NCBI GenBank assembly: GCA_002483445.1
Contig: DLHY01000021.1
Coordinates: 1 to 64,000, forward strand
DNA: 64,000 nucleotides
Origin: Blastocatellia bacterium UBA7656
GTDB taxonomy: Bacteria; Acidobacteriota; Blastocatellia; UBA7656
Direction: 5' to 3'
The position numbers and the translations under genes were made by a program. This document shows, piece after piece, positions 35,588-45,100 of the stretch (its first letter is position 1; the number at the start of each line of letters is the position of its first letter). The notes under the pieces were generated by a model, which made no database searches, had not been told where the DNA came from, and saw only the letters and a list, made by a program, of their open reading frames with translations.

Positions 35588-35682
35588 ACGAGGAGATTTT
35601 AAGCTGATTTGGAAAAGATCAGAGAAAGAATTCTTTCGCCCTTCGTTTCCCGTCAGCGTCGCTCTGGCAGAGGCAAACTTCA

Positions 35683-36156
35683 TCAGGAATGCGTTTGATC
35701 TGAGCGCCATTCGCCTTCAGGCGCACCCAGTTCGGCCAGTTTCGCTCGCATCTCCTTCAGGCATCTTTCCTCGCAATCATCCACCGGTTGATCGAAGCCG
35801 TGCCGGTGCAGGATTCTTATGCTTAACGCCACCTCTGTGCGAAATTTCCGTTTGGGCGTCGAGTGAAAAGAATGATCGTAAGGATCGATCTCATAACGCG
35901 AAGCTCGTTCCTCACGAGGCCTGATCCACTCGGCCACTTGCCTGAGATCGTCGAACGTCTGGCGGCAGTACTCGCATCCCGGAACAGCCTGACCGCCCTC
36001 GTGGTCGTTCGTGCCGCTCAACATCAACTCGAACCCGACCTTTTCCTTCTTCCCCTTTACCATAAGATACTCCGGCCAGACCTCGTAACAGACGCGATGC
36101 TTCTGTATAAGGGACCTTAATCGATTCATGGCTTCTTCAGATTCCTTTTCGCTCAT
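35683..36156 (-). CDS. unknown CxxC protein, last gene of the metal operon
   Basis: 157 residues, no signal peptide. One C-E-Y-C pair (about 60-63) followed by a helix, and a later C-x3-C (DDCEERC, about 128-132), suggest metal or disulfide chemistry. The rest is charged and helical. Start 36156 chosen for its ggaggaagg site. It lies 26 bp after the preceding gene on the same strand, so it should be co-transcribed with the Cus-type genes. No family recognised. Confidence 0.65.
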   Translation of the reverse strand: MSEKESEEAMNRLRSLIQKHRVCYEVWPEYLMVKGKKEKVGFELMLSGTNDHEGGQAVPGCEYCRQTFDDLRQVAEWIRPREERASRYEIDPYDHSFHSTPKRKFRTEVALSIRILHRHGFDQPVDDCEERCLKEMRAKLAELGAPEGEWRSDQTHS

Positions 36157-36181
36157 GGCCTTCCTCCGGTTTGCTCTCATC

Positions 36182-36622
36182 TCAAAGGAGTCGGTTCAAC
36201 TCCGCCGTGTGTCTTGCAAGCTCACTTCCTCTCTTCTTTATTCGCTCAAGAGCATTGTGAGCGCAGTTTGTCCGAAACTCATCAAGGTCAGCTTTTATCT
36301 GATCGAGGCTCAGGCTGAGATTGTCTATGAGATTTATGACCAGAGAAAGACGCCCCTCTGCGCCGTTCGACAATCGTCCGGGGCGAAACCCTTTTCCTCC
36401 GCGGCGCCTGTCTTCTCTGAACCACTCGATCTTTCCCCTCAGCCTTTCAAGGTGAGATATGCAACCCTCCGACTGCGGGCGCTCAGAGGTCGAGCAACAA
36501 CACTTTCCCGACAGATGCGCGTCCGCATCGCCGCAATCGCATTGCGGCGGAATCCTATCCAGTTCCTGGTGTAGATTCTCAGCGTCGAAGTAAATATCCT
36601 GTAGTTCATGAAACACGCTCAT
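36182..36622 (-). CDS. CGDADAH-motif protein 1
   Basis: 146 residues, cytoplasmic, mostly helical. Residues 24-42 read I-P-P-Q-C28-x-C30-G-D-A-D-A-H36-L-x-G39-x-C41-C42, an arrangement suited to binding a soft metal. The paralogue at 38206-38700 has the same residues at exactly the same positions (24-25, 28, 30-37, 39, 41-42), and both share a C-terminal helix with one Cys about 15-20 residues from R-x-x-E-L/F-x-R-H. I know no characterised family with this motif. It lies in the metal operon, 26 bp from its neighbours on each side. Confidence 0.75.
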   Translation of the reverse strand: MSVFHELQDIYFDAENLHQELDRIPPQCDCGDADAHLSGKCCCSTSERPQSEGCISHLERLRGKIEWFREDRRRGGKGFRPGRLSNGAEGRLSLVINLIDNLSLSLDQIKADLDEFRTNCAHNALERIKKRGSELARHTAELNRLL

Positions 36623-36647
36623 GACTTTCTCCCTTCTCCATCACACC

Positions 36648-37235
36648 TCAAAAGTACGACCTACGACTCTCCAGTTCACGGGATATGATCCTGATCGTGT
36701 CACCCTCTGACACCAGCGGCAGCCCTATAGGATTGCACCCGCCGGAGACTTCGTTGATCAGAGTCGAGGGGAATTGCCTGCTGCACTTTTTGCAAATCAT
36801 GTCGTCGCCTTCCTGGTAGTAGCCCTGCTTCGCCTCATAACAGACATCGCAGGCATCCAGAGCCGCACGGTATTTTCCGTCCGAGCTTTTGATAACAAAG
36901 AACCGGACTCTTCGGTTGTCCGACGCGGTGAAATCGAAGAACCTGGCATTGCCTGAGACATCAGATGACAGGATAAGAATGTCTCCATCAGGAGATGCGG
37001 CAGCGTTGTGCGCTGATGGCAGATTCGTTATCGCTATCGGAGTGGCTGCCGGTCTGCCGTTGACGTCTCCCATAAGGGCATAGACTATGATGGCAAGCAG
37101 CAGTGCTGCTATGACCGTCAGGACCACGGCAGTATTGTTTTTCTTCTGCGCAGGTTTTGTGAACTGCGCTCTCTTTTGCTCCCTCGCATTCGAGGATGAA
37201 TGCGGTTTCATACTCGAATGATGTTTCCTCGACAT
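36648..37235 (-). CDS. DUF2318-type membrane-anchored protein
   Basis: 195 residues: a cytoplasmic basic tail, one transmembrane helix (about 35-55), then a domain with ARFFDFTASDNRRVRFFVIK, D-A-C-D-V-C-Y-E-A-K-Q-G-Y-Y (about 124-137) and C-K-K-C (about 146-149). This is the DUF2318 signature, a family linked to metal (iron/copper) transport systems of the Ftr type with a cysteine-bound cofactor or metal. Start 37235 follows gggagg. Located inside the metal operon, it probably binds or reduces a metal at the outer face of the membrane. Confidence 0.82.
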   Translation of the reverse strand: MSRKHHSSMKPHSSSNAREQKRAQFTKPAQKKNNTAVVLTVIAALLLAIIVYALMGDVNGRPAATPIAITNLPSAHNAAASPDGDILILSSDVSGNARFFDFTASDNRRVRFFVIKSSDGKYRAALDACDVCYEAKQGYYQEGDDMICKKCSRQFPSTLINEVSGGCNPIGLPLVSEGDTIRIISRELESRRSYF

Positions 37236-37262
37236 GATGATTCCTCCCTGATCCATCCCGTC

Positions 37263-38195
37263 CTAATTCGCATCCTTTGCTGTGGGCGCGTAGTACCCGG
37301 CTCGTGTTCGAGCGGCGTAGGAGCCGACCTTGACCTGAATCTTCCGCCACTTCCCGTCCCTCGTCGTGTTGGTCGGGTAGTAGCCGATGCTGTACTGCTG
37401 GCTGACTTCGCGAGCGATTTCTTTCATGGCCTCCCTGCACTGCTCGACATCCGTCGGAAAATGGGCGAGTGTTCCCGTAGCCTGAGCCAGCTTTTCCAGT
37501 TCCAGCCGCGCCAAGTCTCCGCCAATTCTCATGCCTGACTCGAACATCCCGACCGGATAGATCAGGACATCTGCTTCTTCGACGCGCTCGACCAGCGATC
37601 TGAAACCGTTTCGGCTCGCGTTGTCTTCTCCATCGGTCACGACAACGATAACTTTCTTTCGGTTCCTCCCATCCTTGATGTGATCCAACCCGAATGCCAC
37701 GGCGTCCCATAGCGCCGTCTGGCCATCGGCGCGCAGTCCGAGCAGAGAGTTTTCCAGCTTGTGTCTGTCGGAGATGAAGTCCGACACTATCTCGACGCGG
37801 TTGTTGAAAGTGACGACGAACATCTCGTCCTTATCGGTTCCCTCGTCTACGACATGCGCTGCCGCCCGGTAAACGTCCCGCATCATTCCCATCATGCTTC
37901 CGCTGCGGTCAAGTATGAGTCCCCAACTGACCGGAGCTTCGTCCGAGTTGAAGAAGCTGATCTGCTGCTCAACCTTGTCTTCGTAAACGCGGAAGTTTTC
38001 CTTCCTGAGACCGAGAATCGCCCGCCCGCTTTGATCGGTCACCATAATGTTGAGCGAGACAAGGTCTGTTCCAAGCCGTATTGCAGGCGCTTCCTGTGTC
38101 TGATGCTCGTGCTGCCCGACGACCGCCTCAAACACAGAGAGGAGCAAAACGGCTGACATTGTTGCAACTGTTCGGCCAAAGGCTGAAGGTTTCAT
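37263..38195 (-). CDS. secreted VWFA-domain protein
   Basis: 310 residues. A signal peptide (about 1-27) precedes a short beta domain (LVSLNIMVTDQSGRAILGL) and a von Willebrand A domain with an intact MIDAS: D-R-S-G-S (about 93-97), a T in QTALWD (about 155) and D-G-E-D (about 188). It belongs to the VWFA-related proteins common in Acidobacteriota. The role is probably as a metal-dependent adhesion or scaffold in the periplasm or outside. Its position between the two CGDADAH genes is notable. Confidence 0.88.
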   Translation of the reverse strand: MKPSAFGRTVATMSAVLLLSVFEAVVGQHEHQTQEAPAIRLGTDLVSLNIMVTDQSGRAILGLRKENFRVYEDKVEQQISFFNSDEAPVSWGLILDRSGSMMGMMRDVYRAAAHVVDEGTDKDEMFVVTFNNRVEIVSDFISDRHKLENSLLGLRADGQTALWDAVAFGLDHIKDGRNRKKVIVVVTDGEDNASRNGFRSLVERVEEADVLIYPVGMFESGMRIGGDLARLELEKLAQATGTLAHFPTDVEQCREAMKEIAREVSQQYSIGYYPTNTTRDGKWRKIQVKVGSYAARTRAGYYAPTAKDAN

Positions 38196-38205
38196 ACAAC
38201 CCTCC

Positions 38206-38700
38206 TTATTCAGCGCGTTGAGAGATATTTTGTTGCGCGCTCAGTTCCGCGTTGATCCGCTCACAGTGCCGGCGGAATTCTGCGCAGCGACGCTTGACGC
38301 CGCGCATCTCAGCGACCCCGCAACTGCGGTGAAATCCGGCGACCGCTCCGGTCACTCGGTCAAATGCCTGGAGAGTTTGCTGAAGGTCGTTTGCCGCGAG
38401 GAATATCCCCCTTCTCAGTTCGAGCTTATTCTCGACAAGAGCCATCCCTTCGATAGGGGGGCCGACGGTCGAGAAGTCCATGCTCAACATCGTCAGGTCA
38501 GCGCGCAGCCGCGCGAGGATTTCATTGCAGTACGTGTCAGTATCTTCGCGCCCTCCCTTTTGCCCCTCCCCGCTGCAACATCGCCCTCCAAGATGCGCAT
38601 CCGCATCGCCACACCTGCACTCGTCAGGTATATGTTCGACCGTTTCGGCCAGTTGAACAGCCTCCTGGTAAATGGATTGCCATAACTGAAACAGGTCCAT
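38206..38700 (-). CDS. CGDADAH-motif protein 2
   Basis: 164 residues, no signal peptide. I24-P25, C28, C30-G-D-A-D-A-H-L37, G39 and C41-C42 coincide with paralogue 1 (36182-36622). A C-terminal region with FHRSC and RRCAEFRRHCERIN also aligns, with two further cysteines. The predicted fold is helical. The ATG at 38700 is fixed by an excellent aaggagg site; the open frame upstream is not coding. It lies 3 bp from the upstream gene stop, so coupled. Function unknown; probably binds metal in the cytoplasm. Confidence 0.75.
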   Translation of the reverse strand: MDLFQLWQSIYQEAVQLAETVEHIPDECRCGDADAHLGGRCCSGEGQKGGREDTDTYCNEILARLRADLTMLSMDFSTVGPPIEGMALVENKLELRRGIFLAANDLQQTLQAFDRVTGAVAGFHRSCGVAEMRGVKRRCAEFRRHCERINAELSAQQNISQRAE

Positions 38701-38702
38701 AA

Positions 38703-39437
38703 CTACCTCCTTCTCGAAGCTGATCGGACATCGACTCTGGAAGGAAGAGTGGGCCTGTAAATCAAGGCCCACAGAAAGTCGTAAGCCTCGTCTTCCATCC
38801 CCTCTTTCAGGTCGAAGTTGTAAGCCCTGGTCGGGCCGCCGAACTGCGGCTCGAAGGTCGTGATGGAAAATCTATAAGTTCCCTCGCGACTGATGCTTCG
38901 GATATCGGACACGCGCCATTGGCGCGAGTTTTCCGCCTTCTGAGACTCGTAGACAACCTTATCGTCGAATACGCGCAGCGTCCCCTCGCAGTCTCCTAAC
39001 CTGTGGCGATGTCTGACCGCAAACTCGTAGATGCCTTTCTCTCCCGCATTGACGAAGCTTGTGGCAACAGGCCGCCCGACGCGGGAGAGCAGAAAATCGC
39101 TCACCTCTTTGCTTATCTCTCCCTCGATCACCTTGAACTCGAAATCGTGGTCGCGTCCGAGTTTCACCTTGCTCGATTCGTAGGTCAGAATTTCAATCTT
39201 CGAAGTGGATTCGAGTTTTATCATTTTGATGTCCTGGTAGCTCCACTTCCTCGCGTGTCCCTTGTTGGCGGTCTTATACTCGACGCCTCGCTCGCCAATG
39301 GTCAGTTCGCCCTTGCAGGAGCGGTAGAGGTGGTCGTGCTCGACCTTGAAAGTAAATTCCTGGGCAAGCGACTGGCCGCTCAATGCCAGAGCTACAAACG
39401 CCGCTGCGATGATTGATCTGATTAGCATTTGCTTCAT
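38703..39437 (-). CDS. secreted protein with duplicated beta domain
   Basis: 244 residues with a signal peptide (about 1-25). The mature part is two copies of one domain of about 95 residues. Each begins F-x-V-x-H-x-H (FKVEHDHLYRSCKGEL and FAVRHRHRLGDCEGTL), continues with V-x-Y-x-S/T, a W-S/R-x-x-D-I-x-x-I strand and ends EVSDFLLSRV / EAYDFLWALI. The H-x-H and Cys at equivalent positions in both copies suggest a metal site. The fold looks like a small PH/GRAM-type beta barrel. It lies between the Spy-like gene and CGDADAH 2. Confidence 0.7.
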   Translation of the reverse strand: MKQMLIRSIIAAAFVALALSGQSLAQEFTFKVEHDHLYRSCKGELTIGERGVEYKTANKGHARKWSYQDIKMIKLESTSKIEILTYESSKVKLGRDHDFEFKVIEGEISKEVSDFLLSRVGRPVATSFVNAGEKGIYEFAVRHRHRLGDCEGTLRVFDDKVVYESQKAENSRQWRVSDIRSISREGTYRFSITTFEPQFGGPTRAYNFDLKEGMEDEAYDFLWALIYRPTLPSRVDVRSASRRR

Positions 39438-39449
39438 AGCTTTCTCCCT

Positions 39450-39974
39450 TCACTGCACTTGCCAGTTGGGTTTCTGGGGAGCAGGCGTTGAAAGCATCGT
39501 CATAATCAACAGGTGTTGGTCGTGAGTGAGAACCTTGATTGCCTTTATAACGCTTTCAATCCCCGCATATTCAACATCGAACTCAAGCGATTGAATCTCG
39601 TTGAGCTTCGCTTTCACCTGGGCGAGGTTTATCTGGTCACGGCTCAACAGTCGCTGCATCTCAGCCTCAGCCACTCCAAGATCGGCCCTCTTTTCACCGG
39701 CAATCTTCTGGAACTGAAAAGCTATCTCGGTGATCTGTGACCTCTGCTCTTCAGTCATCTTTATCTGATCGCCGACGAGCAGAAAGAACCTCGACTGAAT
39801 GCCGACCTCCATCAGGGTCGGCGTCAGCAGCCCCATCCCCTTGCCCATCGAGGCAGTCTGCGGCGAACGGGGAATCGCCTCCGGGCGTTGAGCCATAGTC
39901 GTGCCGCCTGTCACGAGCAGCAGGAATCCTCCGGCAACAATCAGCATCATTCGTTTAACAATTGCGCATTTCAT
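39450..39974 (-). CDS. Spy/CpxP-like periplasmic chaperone
   Basis: About 174 residues. Signal peptide (about 1-30), then a long helical domain with the LTxxQ-like pattern seen twice: MTEEQRSQITEIAFQFQKI (about 75-95) and LTHDQHLLIMTML (near 150). Family members bind unfolded proteins in the envelope or sense heavy metals in efflux regulation. Start 39974 follows agggaggtg. It is directly downstream of the antiporter-transglycosylase gene and 13 bp before the duplicated-domain gene. Confidence 0.75.
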   Translation of the reverse strand: MKCAIVKRMMLIVAGGFLLLVTGGTTMAQRPEAIPRSPQTASMGKGMGLLTPTLMEVGIQSRFFLLVGDQIKMTEEQRSQITEIAFQFQKIAGEKRADLGVAEAEMQRLLSRDQINLAQVKAKLNEIQSLEFDVEYAGIESVIKAIKVLTHDQHLLIMTMLSTPAPQKPNWQVQ

Positions 39975-40006
39975 ATAGCACCTCCCTTTCATCAATAATC
40001 ACGCGC

Positions 40007-42160
40007 CTACTTTTCGGCAGGGTCACCGCGCCGGGTCAGTGCGTCGGCGGCCCTGCCAGTTGCGCGAGTCCGGCTTTCTTCGCTCGCGCCCACTTCAAGC
40101 TTTGACCACGCCGCCATCACCGCAGGCACATACTTGCGAGTCTCCACGGGCAGCAAGCCCCGCCGCGACATCTCTTCAAAATCTCGAATGCCTATGCTAT
40201 CGATGATCCTTTGAACCCTCCCTTCGCCCGCGTTGTAAGCCGCGAGCGTGAGCTTCCAGTCTCCGAATCTGTTGTAGAGGTAGCGCAGGTACTTCGCAGC
40301 GGCGCGCGTCGAATGCTCAGGGTGTGTGCGGTGGTCTTCGCCCGGCTCGACCGCCAGCCCGTACCTGCGCGCAGTCGCAGGCATAAACTGCCAGATGCCT
40401 CGCGCTCCTTTGGGAGACAGGGCCAGAGGATGGAAGCCGCTTTCGATGAGCGCAACCGCGATCAATCCTTCGGGCAGATTCTCCTCGCGCAGTACTTGCT
40501 CGATCATTTCGCGATATGTGTTGAATCGCGCGAGAACGGATATGGAAAGCGATATGCGGGAGGGCGACACATCAGAAGGTCCTGACGGCAGGCCCATTTT
40601 CTTCTGCTCGATCGCGCCACGCTCCCCCTTGATTGAGCGGCTTATTTCCTCGATAAGAAAGCTTCGCTCCGATCCTTCGGCGATTATCTTTTCGGCTTCT
40701 TTGAGGGCTTCCGCCGCTCGTTCGTTTTCTCCCTGTTTCCGACGAGCAGCACTTTCACTAACCAGATTCGAAGCGGCAATAGCTCGCTCGGCTGCGGAAG
40801 CGCGATCATTGATCGATGCTTCAACAGACTTCATAGCGCGCTGGACAGGGTCTTCAGTCGGTGATTGCGCGCGCGCAGTCGATTGAAAAGCGAGGGTGAG
40901 AAATCCGATGATAGCTGCCGCAAGCCCGATCTTTCGGCTCTTTGATCGCCTGTCGGTTCGACCAGCGCCGTTTTCCTGAGAGTCGGACTCAGCAGCCCGC
41001 CAGAAGATTGGGCCGAGCGACATCGATACCAACGCCGAGATCAACACTGCGTAGAAAGCCGATCCTTCGATCAGCCATCGCGTCACGCCGAATGAGAGAA
41101 ATATCGCCGCCGTCTCTCCAGTCCCCAGTACTCCTGCGGCCACCATCTTAGCTTCCCTTCGCGACGCACCTGCCACGCGAGCGGCAACCAGTCCGACCAC
41201 AAACCGCGCAGCAAGTACGACAAAAACCAGAGACACTCCGCCGAATGCGCCGGAGAGGCTGCGACCGTGCGATTGCATCAGGATCGAAATGAAAACAAGA
41301 GCGAAGGGTAAAACCGCTGCGGCAGGAGTGATCAATTTGCTAAATGCTGCCGTCTTGCTGCGGCTCAGGATTGCACCCGCGAAGAACGACCAAGTGTAAG
41401 CCGCAAGCATTCCAATCGCCGATACCGCGAGCGCCACGAGCAGCGCGAAGATAATCAGCCAGATCGCCAGCATTCGCGCCGTCGAGATTCGTCCTTCAGC
41501 CCGCTCCAGAAATCTGCTTGCGACGAAGTATGCGAATCCGAAGAACACTGCTACTTTGACCAGTTCGTAAGCTGCGACCACTCCATAAGCGGACAGGCGG
41601 GCGGCTGGAATTGCGCCAAGCGCCGAGTACAGGTGCAGCCCGATCATCGCGATAAAGGTTATCCCTGCGGCTGCGCCTCTCGACGCGGCTGAAGCTATAA
41701 GGTCATTATCGGATGAGGCCCGTGAGAGATCGCCCGGAATCCACAGGCTTGTCCCGGCGATGGCGGCGGTTGTGACAAGCGCGTCTCCTGTTTCCATTGC
41801 CGCAAACTTCGCAAGCAGCGCGGCGATGAAGATCAACATAAGGAGACTCGCGACGACGACGGCAAGCGAAATGCGCCGCACCTTCCACACATCTTTGCCA
41901 TTGAACTGAAGGCCCGCCAGAAAAAGCAGTCCCACAACTGCTGCGTCTCGCGCAAAGCTCACTGCGCGGTCTGCCTCGACGTTGCTCGCAAGACGTGTCC
42001 ACCACTCGACGGGAAGCATCACGAATCCTGCAAAGATCACGAGCAGCGAGAGACCCAGCCTAGCGGATTGAGGAACCCCTCTGCGTCTGGCGAGCCTGCC
42101 GCAGACAATCAGCCCCGCGACTCCAATCAGTATGGTCGTGATCGCTATGAGTTTCTCCAT
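40007..42160 (-). CDS. cation/proton antiporter fused to lytic transglycosylase
   Basis: 717 residues in one frame. Residues 1-390 form about twelve hydrophobic helices like a CPA2 Na+/H+ antiporter, without a regulatory tail. Residues 405-431 (RSKSRKIGLAAAIIGFLTLAFQ...STARAQ) look like a complete signal peptide ending in an A-x-A site. The C-terminal part (about 545-690) is an SLT/MltD-type lytic transglycosylase with catalytic E573 in A-L-I-E-S-G-F-H-P, the G-x-W-Q-F-M-P motif and A-Y-N-A-G-E-G. Internal signal sequence indicates two proteins joined by loss of a stop. It lies 15 bp downstream of CusA. Envelope remodelling plus ion exchange is inferred. Confidence 0.8.
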   Translation of the reverse strand: MEKLIAITTILIGVAGLIVCGRLARRRGVPQSARLGLSLLVIFAGFVMLPVEWWTRLASNVEADRAVSFARDAAVVGLLFLAGLQFNGKDVWKVRRISLAVVVASLLMLIFIAALLAKFAAMETGDALVTTAAIAGTSLWIPGDLSRASSDNDLIASAASRGAAAGITFIAMIGLHLYSALGAIPAARLSAYGVVAAYELVKVAVFFGFAYFVASRFLERAEGRISTARMLAIWLIIFALLVALAVSAIGMLAAYTWSFFAGAILSRSKTAAFSKLITPAAAVLPFALVFISILMQSHGRSLSGAFGGVSLVFVVLAARFVVGLVAARVAGASRREAKMVAAGVLGTGETAAIFLSFGVTRWLIEGSAFYAVLISALVSMSLGPIFWRAAESDSQENGAGRTDRRSKSRKIGLAAAIIGFLTLAFQSTARAQSPTEDPVQRAMKSVEASINDRASAAERAIAASNLVSESAARRKQGENERAAEALKEAEKIIAEGSERSFLIEEISRSIKGERGAIEQKKMGLPSGPSDVSPSRISLSISVLARFNTYREMIEQVLREENLPEGLIAVALIESGFHPLALSPKGARGIWQFMPATARRYGLAVEPGEDHRTHPEHSTRAAAKYLRYLYNRFGDWKLTLAAYNAGEGRVQRIIDSIGIRDFEEMSRRGLLPVETRKYVPAVMAAWSKLEVGASEESRTRATGRAADALTRRGDPAEK

Positions 42161-42174
42161 TGATCCTTTCTCCT

Positions 42175-45100
42175 TCAGTTCGCTGCGACCGGCGCTTCAG
42201 GCCCCGTGGTCGGGTGTTTTCTCACTTCGAAGTACCACTTCCAGATCTCGTAAATCGCCGGGTAAACCGCCAGTTCAAGAATGAACGAGGTGAAGATGCC
42301 GCCGATCATCGGCGCGGCTATTCGCTTCATCACGTCCGCGCCGCTTCCCGTAGACCACATAATCGGAACAAGCCCCATGAACATCACCCCCACAGTCATC
42401 ACCTTCGGCCTGAGCCGCTTGACTGCGCCGTGCAGGATCGCTGCCTTCAGGTCTTCCTTGTTCCTCATCAATCCTTTCGCTCGCGCATCCTGGTATGCGA
42501 TGTCGAGATACAGCAGCATGAACATCCCCGTCTCTGCGTCCACGCCCATCAGCGCGATCAGCCCGACCCAAACGGCGATGCTCATGTTGTAACCGAGCAG
42601 ATACAGGAACCAGATCGCACCCACAGCCGAGAACGGCACTGCGAGGAGGATGATCAAGGTCTTTGCCACCGAGCGCGTGTTGAAATAAAGCAGCAGGAAG
42701 ATGAGAAAGATGGTGATCGGCACAACCACGAAGAGGCGCTCCTTGACCCGTTCCATATTTTCATACTGCCCGCTCCAGATCAGTTGATAGCCGGCTGGAA
42801 GTTGGACGCTCTCGCGGATGGCCTTCTTGGCATCGGCCACATAGCTGCCCACGTCGCGCTTGGAGGTGTCGAGGGGGACAACGACGTAGCCCGCCAGGCG
42901 TCCGTTCTCATCCCTGATCATCGCCGGGCCGTTCACCAGCTTGATGTCGGCGATCTGCGCGATCGGGATTTGCGTGCCGTTCGAAGCCATGACGAAGGTG
43001 CGCGAGAGGCGGTCGAGGTCGCTCCGGTAATCTCTCATGTAGCGCACATTGACCGGATACCGCTCGCGTCCCTCGACCGTCGTGGAGACGTTCTCGCCGC
43101 CGATGGCTGACATCACCACGTCGTTGGCCTCATCAATGGTCAATCCGTAGCGGGCCAGCTCCTCGCGCTTGAGCGTGAAGTCGAGGAAGTAGCCGCCCGC
43201 CGTGCGCTCAGCGAAGACACCCTGAGAGCCGGGGACCTTTTGCAAGACCATCTCGATGTGCTCGCCGATCTCTTGCACTTTGGTCAGATCAGATCCCATG
43301 ACCTTGATGCCGATGGGTGTGCGTATGCCCGTGGAGAGCATGTCCACGCGCGCCTTGATCGGCATCGTCCAGGCGTTTCTAACGCCGGGGATCTGCAGGG
43401 CTTCGTCGAGGCCGCCGGGGCCGTAGATCAGTTCGTCCGTCGTCTTATGATCCGGCCAAGCTCTGCGCAAAATCCCTTGCAGCCAGCGCGGCGCCCAGCT
43501 CGAATACCAGCGCGGCTTCTTCGGCCACTCGGTGTGAGGCTTGAGCACGATCACGGTCTCCATCATCGAGAAGGGCGCCGGGTCCGTCGCGGTCTCCGCG
43601 CGGCCCGCCTTGCCAAACACGCGCTCGACTTCCGCGAACTGCCTGAGCGTTTTGCCCATCACCTGAAGCAACTGCCCGGTCTGCGTGACCGATATGCCCG
43701 GCAGCGTCGAAGGCATGTAAAGCAGCACGCCCTCATCAAGCGGCGGCATAAACTCTGAGCCGAGTTTCTCGAAGACGGGGATGGTCAGTATGACTGTCAG
43801 AACAGCAATGCCTAAAGTAGTCCATTTGAAGCGCAGCACCAGTTCGCAGACGGGATGATAGATTTTCATCAGCGGTCGGCTGATGGGATGGGTCTCTTCG
43901 CTGTGAATCTTGCCGACCAGCACGGCATTGACGATTCGAGCCAGGAAGCGCGGCCTGAATTTGTAAGGATCCATGTGCGTAAACAGCAGCCGAATCGCCG
44001 GATCGAGCGTGATGGCTAGGAAGGCCGCAATCGCCATCGAGAAGTTCTTCGTGTAGGCCAGCGGCTTGAAGAGTCGCCCCTCCTGCCCTTCGAGCGTGAA
44101 GACTGGAATGAATGAAACCGCGATCACAAGCAATGCGAAAAAGCTCGGCCCGCCCACTTCTTTGACCGCGCTGATAACGACATCCTTGTAGCTGCCGTGT
44201 CTCCCCTCGGCATCCCAGTGTTCTAGCTTCTTGTGCGTCTGCTCGACGACGACAATCGCTGCGTCGATCATTGCGCCGATGGCGATGGCGATGCCGCCGA
44301 GACTCATGATGTTGGCGGTCACGCCCATCCAGTACATCGGGATGAAGGAGATGATGATAGTGATCGGAATCGTGATGATCGGAACGAGCGCCGACGGGAT
44401 ATGCCAGAGGAAAATCATGATGACGATGCTGACGATGATGATCTCCTCTATCAACGTACCCTTGAGCGTCTCAATCGCCCGCTCAATCAGTTCGGCGCGG
44501 TCGTAGGTGGTCACGATCTCCACGCCGGGCGGCAGCGAAGCTTTCATCTCTTCCAGTTTCGTCCGCACACGCTCGATCACCTTCAGGGCGTTCTCGCCGT
44601 AGCGCATTATGACAATCCCGCCGACGACTTCACCCTCTCCGTCGAGATCGCCGATGCCGCGTCGTATGTCCGGGCCAAGAGTCACGGTGGCGAGGTTTTT
44701 GACCAGAATGGGTATGCCTCCATCTTTGCTTGTGCCCACGACGATGTTTTCAACATCGGACACCTGCTTGATGTAACCTCGACCGCGCACCATGTACTCG
44801 CGGCCCGAAAACTCGACCAGTCGCCCGCCCACATCCTGATTGCCCTGACGCACGGACTCGACGACTCTATTGATCGGAAGGTTGTAGGCTTGCAGCGCGT
44901 TCGGATCGATGTTGACCTGATACTGTTTGACGAACCCGCCGAGCGGCGCGACTTCGGCGACGCCGGGAACGGCCTGAAGCGCGTAGCGCAGGTACCAGTC
45001 CTGGAAGCTCCTAAGCTGGGCAAGGTTGTTCTGTCCGGTCTTGTCGACAAGTGCGTATTGAAAGACCCATCCGACCGCCGTCTCGTCGCGGGCCAGTTCC

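Noticed and set aside
34100..35680. Terminal inverted repeats of the insertion sequence
   Set aside because: Several short matches were tried on both sides, but none paired convincingly over more than a few bases.
40007..42160. Reading the antiporter and transglycosylase as two genes
   Set aside because: There is no stop codon or internal ribosome site between the halves, so the sequence supports one frame, with the internal signal peptide noted.
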